64,000 nucleotides of DNA from Comamonas testosteroni (GTDB lineage: Bacteria; Pseudomonadota; Gammaproteobacteria; Burkholderiales; Burkholderiaceae_C): the NCBI RefSeq assembly GCF_000761245.1, contig NZ_AWOR01000026.1, positions 1-64,000 on the forward strand. Reading direction: 5' to 3'. A program made the translations under genes and the position numbers. Under the pieces are notes generated by a model that did no database searches, was not told where the DNA came from, and was given only the letters and a program-made list of their open reading frames with translations. Positions 24,610 through 34,230 of the stretch are shown here, in pieces (the first letter of the stretch is position 1; each line of letters opens with the position of its first letter).

Positions 24610-27237
24610 ATGTACCACAACGCCGGATCAACATTATCGCAGCCGCTCAAGCAATGCGGCCGATTCATTACAGCTCGACCAAGACCGTGGTGGAAGGGCG
24701 CAAGCATATTAAATTTGAAGGGACGCTCGATCCTAATCTGCCTGGCGTTCGGGCTGACGCCGGCGCTAGGATGGGCAAACGGCAGGCCGGAGTTTACGCA
24801 GGAGGAGCAAGCATGGATCGCTAAGCATCCCGTAGTTCGGACCCGTGTCGATCCAAGCTGGCCTCCCTTCGAATTTCGACAACATGGCAAGATCGTCGGT
24901 GTCGTTCCATCATTTCTCGAGGCAATCTCGCGGATTAGCGGGTTGCGCTTCGAGTATGTCGACGATGTCACCTGGCGCAACTCGGCGGAGGCATTGCGCT
25001 CCGGCAGGATCGACATCGCTCCAGACCTGACCTGGCGCAACGCGCTTGATGCATGGAGGGTAGCTCATCCCGATACTAGCTCAGGTATCCAGGCAGATTC
25101 CACCCCCGCCTCAGTCCGCGACAACCTCATCTTCAGCCGCCCCTATTTCGTCGGCACAGTGTTTGTCGTGACGTCCGAGCGTCTGAACCTGCTAGTCGAC
25201 GCCCGTAATCTCGCTGGCCGGCGCATTGCGATCAAGGGCGGCGGTGCAATGGAAGCCGCGATTCGCCATGGCGACATCCCCGTCATTTTGTTGACCTACG
25301 ACGATGATCGAGATGCACTCGCGGCGGTCGCCGAAGGCAACGCCGATGCCGCAATCGGTCCAGACGTGTCGATGCTGCCGCTCGTGCAGCGTCAATACCG
25401 CGACAAGCTGTTCGTGTCCGGAGGACTACCGGACACTCCGTATGCCCTCTCTATTGCGACGCGCAGCGACCTGCCGGTGCTCGCCTCGATTCTCGATAAG
25501 TCCCTCGCCTCGATACCGGCGCGCGACGCCGAGCAGGTCGTGCATCAATGGATCGAGTCGACCGACTACGGCAAACCGTCGCTTCAATCGATCCTTTACT
25601 ACCGGCGCTGGCAGGTAGCGGCAGCTGGAGCCGGCCTGCTAGCGCTGATAGCAATCGCATTCGCTGCCTGGCGCTCGCGCATCGCGGCTGTGCGCAGCGA
25701 GCAGGATAAGGCGATGTTTTTCGCTTTTATAAGCCACGAGATCCGCACACCGATGCACACGATCCTGTCTTCGCTGGAGTTGCTGCAACGCGCGAAGCTG
25801 CCGCCAAAGCAGGCAGGTCGCGCGGACGCGGCTGTGGCCGCGTCGGAATCGCTGCTGGCATTGCTCGACGAGCTTCTCGAATACTCGCGCCTAGAATCAC
25901 GCAACGTGGTGCTCACACCCGAGCCTACGTACGTCGAACCCTGGGTACAACGAAGCGTCGACATGGTGCGCTGGAGGGTCGACGAGAAAAAACTGGGCCT
26001 CGCGCTTGAGCTCGCCTGTCCGCCGGGACTGTGCTTGCTGATCGATCCGATGCGCACGCAGCAGATCGTGCTGAATCTGCTTGTCAACGCGATCAAGTTC
26101 ACATCGGCCGGTTCAATTACGCTGCGTGTCGACTACCTCGACGGTATACCGGACCGTGCCGGATCACTCGTGATTGAGGTCTGCGATACCGGCATCGGCA
26201 TTCCGCCCGAACGCCAGCGCCGCATTTTCGAGCCCTATCAGCGTGTCGAGCACTCGAGTACTCGCCGTGTCAGTGGAAGCGGATTGGGGTTGTCGATCTG
26301 CCGCGAACTAGTCGACCTAATGAAAGGCGTGATTACCGTCAGTAGCAGCCCTGACAACGGCACGGTCTTCACCGTGATCCTACCGGCACAGCGTATCGCA
26401 CACACCCCGGCAGCAGGCATGACCGACACGCACGACACGAAGTCTGCCCCATCGCTGTCTGTGGCGGCGCAAGCGACTGCGAAGGCCTACCCGCCGCAGT
26501 CCGACAACGGACCGATGATCCTGGTCGTCGACGACCACGATGCCGTTCAACACGCGATCCAGCACCAACTTGACGCGCTCGCGTGCCGCTCGACCGTTGC
26601 CAACAACGGCGAGCAGGCACTCGCGCATTTCGCGCGCGCCGAGTTCGACATGGTGCTGCTCGATTGCGACCTGCCCGACATCGACGGCTATACGGTCGTG
26701 CAACGTATGCGCAACGATGAACGACTTCAGCAGCGGTCGCACACGCCCATCATCGCGATCTCAGCGTCGAGCGGCGACGTCCATCGGCAACGGTGCTTCG
26801 ACAACGGCATGGACGGCGTGCTGTGCAAGCCGCTGCGACTCGAGGAACTACGCCAAATGATCGACCTGTGGTGTCCGTTCGCCATCATGGATGAGAGCGC
26901 GCCAGCGGCCGAAGACATGCGAGCGCCGAAAGCGGACTTCTGGGCGGTCTTTCAACGAAGCGTAGACGCCGATCTGGCAGCGCTCGGCGACGCATTGTTG
27001 AATGACGATGCCGATCGCGCACGTCATGCGTCGCACCGTATCAAGGGCGCCACCGCAATTGCAGGCCATGCAGCGACGAGTGAACTGGCAGCCGAACTTG
27101 AGCGCCTGCTTGAGGCTACCTGCGGCAGCATGCCGTCAAGCATCCATGCTCTCGGTGACGAACTGTTGCGTCTGCATCGTGCCGACATGGCCGGGCTGGA
27201 CACCACCGAGCGTAAGTCGGCCGACCCTGATGCATAG
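24610..27237 (+). CDS. BvgS-like hybrid sensor histidine kinase with Hpt domain
   Basis: From the N-terminus: a likely signal segment (ILICLAFGLTPALGWA), one SBP_bac_3 periplasmic domain (FTQEEQAWIAKHPVVRTRVD to about residue 320), a membrane helix, HisKA (FISHEIRTPM, near 375), HATPase (LLVNAIKF, DTGIGIP, GSGLGLS), a receiver (LVVDDHD, LLDCDLPD, CKPL; 635-750) and a C-terminal Hpt (HRIKGATAIAG, near 810). This is a full phosphorelay kinase of the BvgS/EvgS type. The frame opens at 24487; the ATG at 24610 is a compromise, and the true start may be nearer the signal segment. It should feed the regulator at 23582-24289. Confidence 0.87.
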   Translation: MYHNAGSTLSQPLKQCGRFITARPRPWWKGASILNLKGRSILICLAFGLTPALGWANGRPEFTQEEQAWIAKHPVVRTRVDPSWPPFEFRQHGKIVGVVPSFLEAISRISGLRFEYVDDVTWRNSAEALRSGRIDIAPDLTWRNALDAWRVAHPDTSSGIQADSTPASVRDNLIFSRPYFVGTVFVVTSERLNLLVDARNLAGRRIAIKGGGAMEAAIRHGDIPVILLTYDDDRDALAAVAEGNADAAIGPDVSMLPLVQRQYRDKLFVSGGLPDTPYALSIATRSDLPVLASILDKSLASIPARDAEQVVHQWIESTDYGKPSLQSILYYRRWQVAAAGAGLLALIAIAFAAWRSRIAAVRSEQDKAMFFAFISHEIRTPMHTILSSLELLQRAKLPPKQAGRADAAVAASESLLALLDELLEYSRLESRNVVLTPEPTYVEPWVQRSVDMVRWRVDEKKLGLALELACPPGLCLLIDPMRTQQIVLNLLVNAIKFTSAGSITLRVDYLDGIPDRAGSLVIEVCDTGIGIPPERQRRIFEPYQRVEHSSTRRVSGSGLGLSICRELVDLMKGVITVSSSPDNGTVFTVILPAQRIAHTPAAGMTDTHDTKSAPSLSVAAQATAKAYPPQSDNGPMILVVDDHDAVQHAIQHQLDALACRSTVANNGEQALAHFARAEFDMVLLDCDLPDIDGYTVVQRMRNDERLQQRSHTPIIAISASSGDVHRQRCFDNGMDGVLCKPLRLEELRQMIDLWCPFAIMDESAPAAEDMRAPKADFWAVFQRSVDADLAALGDALLNDDADRARHASHRIKGATAIAGHAATSELAAELERLLEATCGSMPSSIHALGDELLRLHRADMAGLDTTERKSADPDA

Positions 27238-27281
27238 ACCTCCGAGATGGCGGAATATCAGCCCCGGGACACGTCGAAATT

Positions 27282-29426
27282 CTATGATGCGTCTGGTGCC
27301 TCGAAAGCATCGACCAGGCACCACGTCGCGATAGTGTTACGAAGCATTTCGAGCCGCAACGGTTTTCCAAGCACACCATCCATGCCGCTATCGAGGCACT
27401 GCTCGCGATGCGCCTCGCCAGACTCAGCCGAAATCGCAATGATCGGAACCCGCCGGGTCTTGCGGGCGGCCTCTTCCTGCCGGATCGTCCGAGCGAGTGC
27501 ATAGCCATCGATATCGGATAGATTGCGATCGAGCAACACCATGTCGATCCGGCCCTGTGCGAGGTACCGCAATGCGTCTATTCCCGTGCCTGCAACCACC
27601 CCGACGCAGCCAAGTGCATCGCACTGATCCTGCAGTGCGGTCCTGACTGCGTCATGATCGTCGACGATCAGGATGCGTGCTGCGCTGCGGTGCACCGGCC
27701 CGGCTGTTGCGAGCTCCGGTGCCGGCGGAGTCGTGATCGGCTGCGTCCAGCCCCCCCCCTCCTCTGCCGGAACAGGCAATCTCACCGTAAATACCGTTTC
27801 TACATGCGGCGTACTTCTAACCGTGATCGAGCCGCGCATCAACTCGACAAGCTCGCGGCAGATCGCGAGCCCGAGCCCGCTGCCGCCAATGCCTTGCTGG
27901 GGCTCGCGATCCGCCTGCCAATATGGTTCGAAGACACGGTCGATCCGATCGGGCCCGATGCCGATGCCAGTGTCGCGCACTTCTATAATCAACGAGCCGT
28001 GGCGTCCATGACGGGCGGTGTGATAACCCACGCGCAACGTAACGGCCCCGGATGCTGTGAAATTGATCGCGTTGACAAGCAGATTCAGCACGATCTGGCG
28101 CACACGAACTGGGTCAATCAGCACGAGCATCGATGGCAGCTCTGACACATCGAGCAGCAACGCCAATGCTTTTCTCTCCGCCCTCCATCGCACCAAGTCG
28201 ACTGTTTGACGGGCCCACGCATCGAGCTTGACCGTTTGGGGAAACAGAGTGACCCTGCGCGTCCCCAGACGGGAATAGTCGAGGATATCGTCGAGCAACG
28301 TCAGCAGCGTTTCGGAAGCCGACGTGGCTGCATCCACACGGCGGGCCTGCTGCACGGGTAACTGAGAACGCTGCAGGAGCTCGAGCGACGACAGGACCGT
28401 CTGCATCGGCGTGCGTATCTCGTGACTGACGAAGGCTAGGAGCATCGCCTTGTCGCGCTTGCTGCGGATAGCTGCTGCACGGGATTTCCACATCAGGTAT
28501 ACAAGCACCGCGAACGTCAGCAACGTGACTACGGTCGCCAGCACCACCGGCGCACGATAACGCAGTATCGAGCGGATCGACGGCTTGCCGTAGTCACCCA
28601 GCTCGATCGAGTCTCGCGTGATGCCGGCCGTCTCGCTGACCGTAATGGCAGCGAGCGATTTGTCGATGATTGACGCGAGAATCGGTAGATCGGCGCGGGT
28701 GAGCATGGCAAGCGACATCGGGCGGTCGGCCAGCATGCCGGACATGTAAATCTGGCCAATGAATTTCCGACGCATGATCGGCAGGATCGTGACGTCGACA
28801 CCAAGCGCGGCGTCGGCGTCACCGTTTGCAACTGCAGCTAGTGCGAGCTCCTCGGTGTCAAACGTCCGCACGTCGAGCGGTACGCCGCTGTGACGGACGA
28901 AATATTCGACCGCTCCTTGTCCCTTTATGGCAACGCGCTGGCCCTTCAGCCGCTGCAGGCCGAAGATCATCGAGGAGTTGTTGCCCGTTACGACGGTCAG
29001 TCGGCCGACAAGGTACGGCGCGCTGACAAGCGCATCGGCGCTGGTGCGCTCGCTCACAAGCTCGCGCCAGACGCCCGGCAGCAAATCGACCTTGCCGGAC
29101 GCGAGCGCTTCGTACGCCTGACCCCATTCCGTGCCGGGCACGGTCCGGAACGTGAGACCGGTCATCCTGGAAATAGTACTCAGGTAACCTGCAACGAGGC
29201 CCGCATGCTCACCGTTGTGCATGTATTCGATCGGGCGCCAGTTTGCCTCAACAGCGATATGGACCACCGGATGATTGCTAATCCAGCCAAGCTCCTCGTC
29301 AGTGAAGACCGCCTTTCCCCTGACGTTGGCGGTGCCCGTGCTGACCGAAAGGATCAGCAGCATGATCGTCAACATGTGGCGAAACATGCGAAACACCGGA
29401 AAATGCGCGAAGGACGTAGCTTCCAT
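27282..29426 (-). CDS. BvgS-like hybrid sensor histidine kinase without Hpt
   Basis: The 714-residue protein has an N-terminal export segment (MLTIMLLILSVSTGTANV), one SBP_bac_3 domain starting FTDEELGWISNHPVVHIAVE, a membrane helix (TFAVLVYLMW), HisKA (FVSHEIRTPM), HATPase (LLVNAINF, DTGIGIG, GSGLGLA) and a receiver (ILIVDDHDAV, LLDRNLSDIDG, GKPLR). It stops after the receiver, so it lacks the Hpt of its neighbour and may pass phosphate through that Hpt. The two kinases are clearly paralogous and point towards each other with a 44-bp gap. The start at 29426 lacks a strong ribosome site. Confidence 0.85.
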   Translation of the reverse strand: MEATSFAHFPVFRMFRHMLTIMLLILSVSTGTANVRGKAVFTDEELGWISNHPVVHIAVEANWRPIEYMHNGEHAGLVAGYLSTISRMTGLTFRTVPGTEWGQAYEALASGKVDLLPGVWRELVSERTSADALVSAPYLVGRLTVVTGNNSSMIFGLQRLKGQRVAIKGQGAVEYFVRHSGVPLDVRTFDTEELALAAVANGDADAALGVDVTILPIMRRKFIGQIYMSGMLADRPMSLAMLTRADLPILASIIDKSLAAITVSETAGITRDSIELGDYGKPSIRSILRYRAPVVLATVVTLLTFAVLVYLMWKSRAAAIRSKRDKAMLLAFVSHEIRTPMQTVLSSLELLQRSQLPVQQARRVDAATSASETLLTLLDDILDYSRLGTRRVTLFPQTVKLDAWARQTVDLVRWRAERKALALLLDVSELPSMLVLIDPVRVRQIVLNLLVNAINFTASGAVTLRVGYHTARHGRHGSLIIEVRDTGIGIGPDRIDRVFEPYWQADREPQQGIGGSGLGLAICRELVELMRGSITVRSTPHVETVFTVRLPVPAEEGGGWTQPITTPPAPELATAGPVHRSAARILIVDDHDAVRTALQDQCDALGCVGVVAGTGIDALRYLAQGRIDMVLLDRNLSDIDGYALARTIRQEEAARKTRRVPIIAISAESGEAHREQCLDSGMDGVLGKPLRLEMLRNTIATWCLVDAFEAPDAS

Positions 29427-29481
29427 GATTGATTTGCTGGAGATAAAGGTATCCGACGCCCGGTAGCGGGCGCCCAACGCG

Positions 29482-30102
29482 CTACAGATTTGCGGATGAC
29501 GGCGTAAACGTGATCGTCAACTTGTTGCTGCACTTCCCAGGACGCTTCCAGACCGACTGAAATTCCGGTGTGTCGAGTGTCAACAGCGTCGGCGTGCAGA
29601 CAACCGGCACCGTTGCCGTACACGTATGAGCGGAGCCCACGAGATGCTGAATTTGACTTTGCCGGACACCGCATCGTTCGCTGCGGAATGGTCTTCAGAG
29701 AGCGAGGCTGCCGGTTCCATGTAGACGCGATACAGCACCTCCTCCTGAGGTACGCCCAGCGGAATCACCCGCTCACCCGCACGAGCCGCGTGCCGCCGGC
29801 CGGCAATGCGAACTCGCTGGCGAGATCACGACTACGTCATCGCCGGAGCTCATACCAGCCTCCTTGCGCTCGTGGTCTGCTGCCGGGTCGATTACGCGCT
29901 TCGCAATCACCTTCACGTATTGCGTCGTGTCGAATTTCGAATAGACGCGCTGCTCCGCGGCCGGCTCAATGTCTGCCACGATGGGGGCCGCCATTGGGTA
30001 AACCACCAGGTTTGCTCTGGCGGTCGGAGATAGAGGTGACGTTGTGATCGTGGCGATAAATGCCGCTGCAATACGGTAATTATCTTCAAATATGATCTGC
30101 AT
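29482..30102 (-). pseudogene. Decayed CS1/cable-type fimbrial chaperone joined to a tip-protein tail
   Basis: Frame 1 (30102 to about 29818) reads NLVVYPMAAPIVADIEPAA then TQYVKVIAKRVIDPAADHE, typical of CfaA/CblB chaperones. The frame then shifts to EFALPAGGTRLVRVSG, and shifts again to VIPLGVPQEEVLYRVYMEP and KVKFSISWAPLIRV. Near 29640 a third frame begins, CTATVPVVCTPTLLTLDTPE, ending NKLTITFTPSSANL-stop at 29482, which resembles the C-terminus of CblD/CfaE tip proteins. So a broken chaperone gene is fused by deletion to the end of a tip gene, and the usher and major pilin genes are gone. Family assignment is from pattern memory. Confidence 0.65.
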
Positions 30103-31135
30103 AACTTTTAATGAAATCCAGATTCGTTCATGCATTCATAGGTCAATCTGAATGTGGTGTTTACTTAGACGGAATATAGGACTCAGTAAATGATCTAATC
30201 ACTACGATGCAATGCTTGTTGCGTTGCGATACTTAGATTGGATTTTTACTAATAAGAGAGTTCAGATATATAAGAATGGGACTAAAAATCCCGAAATCGT
30301 GCGATTTGCTCAGTTGAAGTGCGATGCGAAGCCGCAGTCGCCTGCGAGCCAGGCAACTTCTCATGTGGATCCACAGTAGTACATGGTTGGGAGAAGCGGG
30401 GCTGCTACTGGCCGTAACTGCCGCCAAGCATAGTTGGCTGAAGGGCAGTGAAATCTGGCTGCGGGTCGAGTGGATGTGCACAACCCGGCGACGTTTCTAG
30501 ATTGTTCAATCCGCGGCGCCATGGCGCGTTTGAGTTCATGCAGCGGTAGTTCAACGTGCTTTGGCGATGCTGTTCGTTATGCTTAATCGCAAGGCCTGCC
30601 ATTTACCCAATTGCTCAAGAATGTTGAGGTATTTCTGGACGCCCTTGGCCAAAGGCTAATACGTATAGTTTGGAGTTGCAATTGACCAGCATTTCTCAAC
30701 TCCGATAACGAAACATCGGTCCCTTTGACGAGGCGCGGATCATCAAATGGTTTCAACGTCTCCGTCGACTTCGGCACGAGACAATTTTTCGCGCGCAGCG
30801 CCTCGCAGAGGCAACCGCATAAAGTCAGCTGCAGCCTCCCTTTGTCCGGAAAGCGGCAAGTCAATAAGGGTAAGGTGTTCTTTACACCCAAGCATGGCTG
30901 CCGTCCGCTTCACCGACTTGCAGGATCCTGCCAAGCACAAGAGGTTTGGAGGCGTAATTCGCCAGGCCGCAGACACTGTTCTGAGCAAGGCCACCGGCTA
31001 CCTTGGCCACATAGACCTCGCCAACCGAGGGCCGCTATGTGCTATCTGTCCAATGGGAGACTCTAGGCGACCACGCGGTTGCCTTGGTTGCCTTGGTTGG
31101 TTGGAGTGTTGGATCCGTTTTGCCGAGAGATGTCT
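30103..31135. other. Long gene-poor stretch
   Basis: About 1 kb follows the fimbrial remnant. Short frames occur on both strands (for example 30583-30891 and 30743-30994, reverse), but none has a ribosome site, a recognisable domain or consistent codon use. The 30200-30260 part is AT-rich. The stretch probably contains decayed DNA at the border of the acquired regulator-fimbria locus. Confidence 0.45.
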
Positions 31136-31329
31136 ATGCCCGAAATCGTCGTATATGCCGCCGAAGGCCGCAGTCACGAGCAGAAACAGGAGCTCATGCA
31201 GAAGATAGCGAGCGCAGTCAAAGAGACGTTCGGCATTCCTCTGAACAAGGTCGTCTGGCGTCGAAGGCCGAAAACAAGCTGCGCGGTGGCATTCTCTGCA
31301 GCGAGCGTCAAGCGCTTCAAAGCAGCTAG
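31136..31329 (+). pseudogene. Frameshifted 4-oxalocrotonate tautomerase-like gene
   Basis: The ATG at 31136 begins MPEIVVYAAEGRSHEQKQEL with the catalytic Pro-1 of the tautomerase family, continuing to GIPLNKVV. A net one-base loss near 31255 then moves the frame; the other frame continues KAENKLRGGILCSERQ to the stop at 31329, restoring the family C-terminus. Small tautomerases act in aromatic meta-cleavage pathways or on unknown keto-enol substrates. As read, the gene is broken, unless the base is a sequencing error. Confidence 0.7.
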
Positions 31330-31401
31330 GCTGCCCACTTGAGAAGTGAGCTGTGTGCGAATCAGCGGCCAATATCCTTGGCCGCTGCGCAGTTGTCTGC
31401 T

Positions 31402-32373
31402 TTATTCAGGGGTAATACCTGCCGCCTTGATGACCTGTCCCCACTTGGTGGTTTCTGCGGCCTGGAACTGTGCCAGCTCCGAGGCAGAGGTGGTCCAGGC
31501 TTCGGAGCCGGACATATTGAAGAAGGACTTGGCCGCAGCGCTGTTCACCGCCTTGGTCAGCAGTTGATTGAGTCTGGCCGCGACAGGTCCTGGTGTATTG
31601 GCAGGCGTGTAGGCTGCGAACCAGTAGCCCATATCATAGCCTTTGACACCGGCTTCCGCGATGGTCGGAACATCAGGCAACTGTGCGCTGCGCTTTTGGG
31701 TGGAGTAACCCAGCGGGCGCAGCTTGCCAGCCTTGATTTGAGGAACGCCCGTCGAGACGTCGGTAATCATCAGGTTTATTTGCCCCCCGAGGAGATCCGT
31801 GAGGGCGAGCGGATTGCTCTTGTAGGGAACGTGAAGGATGTCGACGCCAGCGAGTTGCTTCAGCATTTCGCCAGCGACACGGCTTGAAGAGCTGCCGCTG
31901 CCAAAACTCAGCTTGCCGGGATTGGCTTTGGCGTAGCCCAGCAGATCGCCTACGGACTGATAAGGCGAAGTCGCAGGAACGACCAGGACCTGTCCACCTT
32001 TTCCGAGACCTGTGATGGGGGTGAAGTCCTTGACAGGGTCGTACGACAGCTTTTTGTACAAATGCTCGTTGGCAGCATGCGTCGTATTGGTCGTGATAAG
32101 CACGGTGTAGCCGTCAGGCGCGGCCTTGGCCACCGCTTGAGCCGCAATCATGCCACTGGCACCGCCTTTGTTTTCCACCACGACCGGCTGCTTGGTTTGC
32201 TCTGAAACGGCTTGTCCCAAGGCGCGTGCAAGCTGGTCTGTGGCACTGCCGGCTGCAAACGGAACAACAAAGGTAATAGGCTTGTTTGGAAATTCGCCCT
32301 GTGCAAAGGCCAAGGGGCTGAGCGCCAGGCTTGCACCGCATGCAAGAACAGTGCGTCGTGTCAGAAATTTCAT
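31402..32373 (-). CDS. Bug-family periplasmic substrate-binding protein
   Basis: The 323-residue protein has a signal peptide (RRTVLACGASLALSPLAFA) and the Bug/TctC fold: PNKPITFVVPFAAGSATD, VVVENKGGASGMIAAQAVAK, DGYTVLITTNTTHAANEHLY. Bug proteins deliver carboxylates to tripartite tricarboxylate transporters or act as sensors. AGGAG seven bases before the ATG fixes the start. No tctAB genes are nearby, as is usual for the many orphan Bug proteins of Comamonadaceae. It is last in the AtuA operon, so its ligand may be a substrate of that pathway. Confidence 0.93.
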   Translation of the reverse strand: MKFLTRRTVLACGASLALSPLAFAQGEFPNKPITFVVPFAAGSATDQLARALGQAVSEQTKQPVVVENKGGASGMIAAQAVAKAAPDGYTVLITTNTTHAANEHLYKKLSYDPVKDFTPITGLGKGGQVLVVPATSPYQSVGDLLGYAKANPGKLSFGSGSSSSRVAGEMLKQLAGVDILHVPYKSNPLALTDLLGGQINLMITDVSTGVPQIKAGKLRPLGYSTQKRSAQLPDVPTIAEAGVKGYDMGYWFAAYTPANTPGPVAARLNQLLTKAVNSAAAKSFFNMSGSEAWTTSASELAQFQAAETTKWGQVIKAAGITPE

Positions 32374-32404
32374 GGTTTGTCTCCTAGTGGTTGTTGTAGA
32401 AAAT

Positions 32405-32767
32405 TCAGGCGCTCGGACCGACGAGCAGTGGCTCGAGATGGCATGGAACCACGACAGGCATTTCAAGCACCCTGAAGCACAGCGTTTTTCCATGGCTGTC
32501 CAGATTCAGCGAGTCATTGACCCCCCCATCCAACACGTTGTCGAGCACCAGATTCATGGCGTGGAGCTTGGGTAGCAGATATCGCTGGACACGGCTGGGC
32601 CTGCGGTCTGCAAACAGGTGCATCACGACTTGTTCGGTGACTTGTTCGCACACCACTTCCCACAGATCCGGATGCCATGCAATGACGCTGATGTTGGAGC
32701 GGTTGCCTTTGTCACCCGTGCGTCCATGCGCAACTCGGTAAAGGGGAACGATAAGGCTTGAGTTCAT
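32405..32767 (-). CDS. AtuA-related small protein
   Basis: The 120-residue protein starts MNSSLIVPLYRVAHGRTGDK, with GRTGDKGNRSNISVIA typical of the small protein (or C-terminal domain) that accompanies AtuA/DUF1446 proteins. AGGAG lies six bases upstream. It begins three bases after the AtuA stop, and the pair probably forms a complex or split enzyme. The reaction is not known. Confidence 0.8.
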   Translation of the reverse strand: MNSSLIVPLYRVAHGRTGDKGNRSNISVIAWHPDLWEVVCEQVTEQVVMHLFADRRPSRVQRYLLPKLHAMNLVLDNVLDGGVNDSLNLDSHGKTLCFRVLEMPVVVPCHLEPLLVGPSA

Positions 32768-32770
32768 GGC

Positions 32771-34150
32771 TTACTCCTGATGCGGCTTGGTCCAGTGAAA
32801 GCCAGTCGTAATCTGTTGCTGAGGTACCAGGCACGACACCATTCCCAGGCGCTGGCGCATATGGGTGCGAACGCCCCCTCCCCCCGCCGGGCCGCAGCAA
32901 TACAAGGCATTTATCTCGCGTGGCAGACGTGCAGCAACTGCATGGTCGGCATGCTGCCAGGCCATGCGAAGCCGAACATCCCGGGATTCGCTGGCAATGC
33001 TTGCTCCAGTCAGCCAGTCGCTGCTGTCGTTTCCCCAGACGCTGGTTACGCCGATCAGGTCTGTTCTGAGGGGGGCAATGTTCGCCAGGCGCTTGGATAT
33101 GGTCTGGGCGGCCAAACGCGCACGTTCAGCAGCTCTTGGACCTGCGTAGGAGATCTCTCCCTCGGCAAACCACCCTGACTCGAAACAGACATTGACTTTG
33201 AGCGTCTCCGGTCTCGGGTGGCCTATGACCCCTTCCAGGCGCACCCGGTCAGGCCCAACCGAAATCACTTCTGCCTGAGTGATGTCGGCAACAACGTCTG
33301 GCGTGAGGTAGCAGGCAGGGTCATGGATTTCGTAGAGCAGCTGCTCCTTGACCGTGGCTGCAGTGATGCACCCCCCGGTCAGAGATGGCTTGAAGATGGT
33401 GCTGTTGCCTGCGCTGTCGATTTCGGCAATGGGATACCCCAGGCGGTCCATGTCCGTCACATCTTTGTACCCGGGGTCGGCGAAATAGCCGCCAGAGACC
33501 TGGGTTCCACATTCCAGCAGATGCCCGGTCATCGTGGCTCTGGCCAGACGATCCCAGTCATCCCAGGCCCAGCCGAAGTGAGCCATGGCAGGTCCCACCA
33601 CAAGTGAGGGGTCGGAGACGCGGCCGCACACCACAATGTCTGCACCTGCCAGCAGGGCCTCGGCAATGGGTCGTGCACCTATATAGGCATTGGCGCTCAC
33701 CAGTTGCTGCTCTGGCATGTCCGAGCCCAGAGCTTTTTCGAGCAACTGGTAATGCGCGGGGCCGCTGAGGTCATCTCCATGAACCACCGCTATTTGGGGT
33801 AAGCGCGTCCCGAGCTCCTTGGCCAATGCCGCGATGGCTCGGGCTGCACCTTGCGGGTTGGCCGCGCCAAAGTTGCTGACGATTCGGATACCGTGCGCCA
33901 GGCAGTCGGCGAGCACGGGCCGGAGAAACTCCACCATGAGAGGCTCATAGCCTGTATCGGGATTCTGACGACGAGCAAGTTGTGCCAGTGCCAGAGTGCG
34001 CTCGGCAAGCGTTTCAAAGATCAGAAAGGCAGGTTTGCTTTGTCGAACCAGCTCCCGCACGACGGGTTGCGCTGCATCAATTCGATCGCCGGAAAAGCCT
34101 GCCGCACATCCGATGAGCAATGACGTTGTTTCGTTTTGCACTCTTGTCAT
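32771..34150 (-). CDS. AtuA family (DUF1446) protein
   Basis: The 459-residue protein matches the acyclic terpene utilisation AtuA family: LIGCAAGFSGDRIDAAQPVV, NFGAANPQGAARAIA, VVCGRVSDPSLVVGPA, TGGCITAATVKEQL and GPAGGGGVRTH near the end. Pseudomonas AtuA works in citronellol/geraniol breakdown with an unclear reaction. Other atu genes are absent, so the substrate here may differ. AGGAGG precedes the ATG at 34150. It heads a three-gene operon with the AtuA-related protein and a Bug protein, divergent from a LysR regulator. Confidence 0.85.
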   Translation of the reverse strand: MTRVQNETTSLLIGCAAGFSGDRIDAAQPVVRELVRQSKPAFLIFETLAERTLALAQLARRQNPDTGYEPLMVEFLRPVLADCLAHGIRIVSNFGAANPQGAARAIAALAKELGTRLPQIAVVHGDDLSGPAHYQLLEKALGSDMPEQQLVSANAYIGARPIAEALLAGADIVVCGRVSDPSLVVGPAMAHFGWAWDDWDRLARATMTGHLLECGTQVSGGYFADPGYKDVTDMDRLGYPIAEIDSAGNSTIFKPSLTGGCITAATVKEQLLYEIHDPACYLTPDVVADITQAEVISVGPDRVRLEGVIGHPRPETLKVNVCFESGWFAEGEISYAGPRAAERARLAAQTISKRLANIAPLRTDLIGVTSVWGNDSSDWLTGASIASESRDVRLRMAWQHADHAVAARLPREINALYCCGPAGGGGVRTHMRQRLGMVSCLVPQQQITTGFHWTKPHQE

Positions 34151-34207
34151 GAAACCTCCTGTTGCTCACTATAGGAAAACCGCTATAAGCTGTGAAATCG
34201 ATTATTG

Positions 34208-34221
34208 AGATTAATTAATCT
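34208..34221. promoter_or_regulatory. Palindrome between AtuA operon and LysR gene
   Basis: The perfect 14-base palindrome AGATTAATTAATCT ends 9 bp before the LysR ATG and about 58 bp from the AtuA start. LysR regulators usually bind such a site (an A/T-rich T-N11-A box) in the shared divergent promoter. Confidence 0.6.
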
Positions 34222-34230
34222 GTATTTCAA

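Noticed and set aside
30583-31066. Possible genes on either strand in the gene-poor stretch
   Set aside because: Overlapping short frames on both strands, none with a domain or ribosome site.
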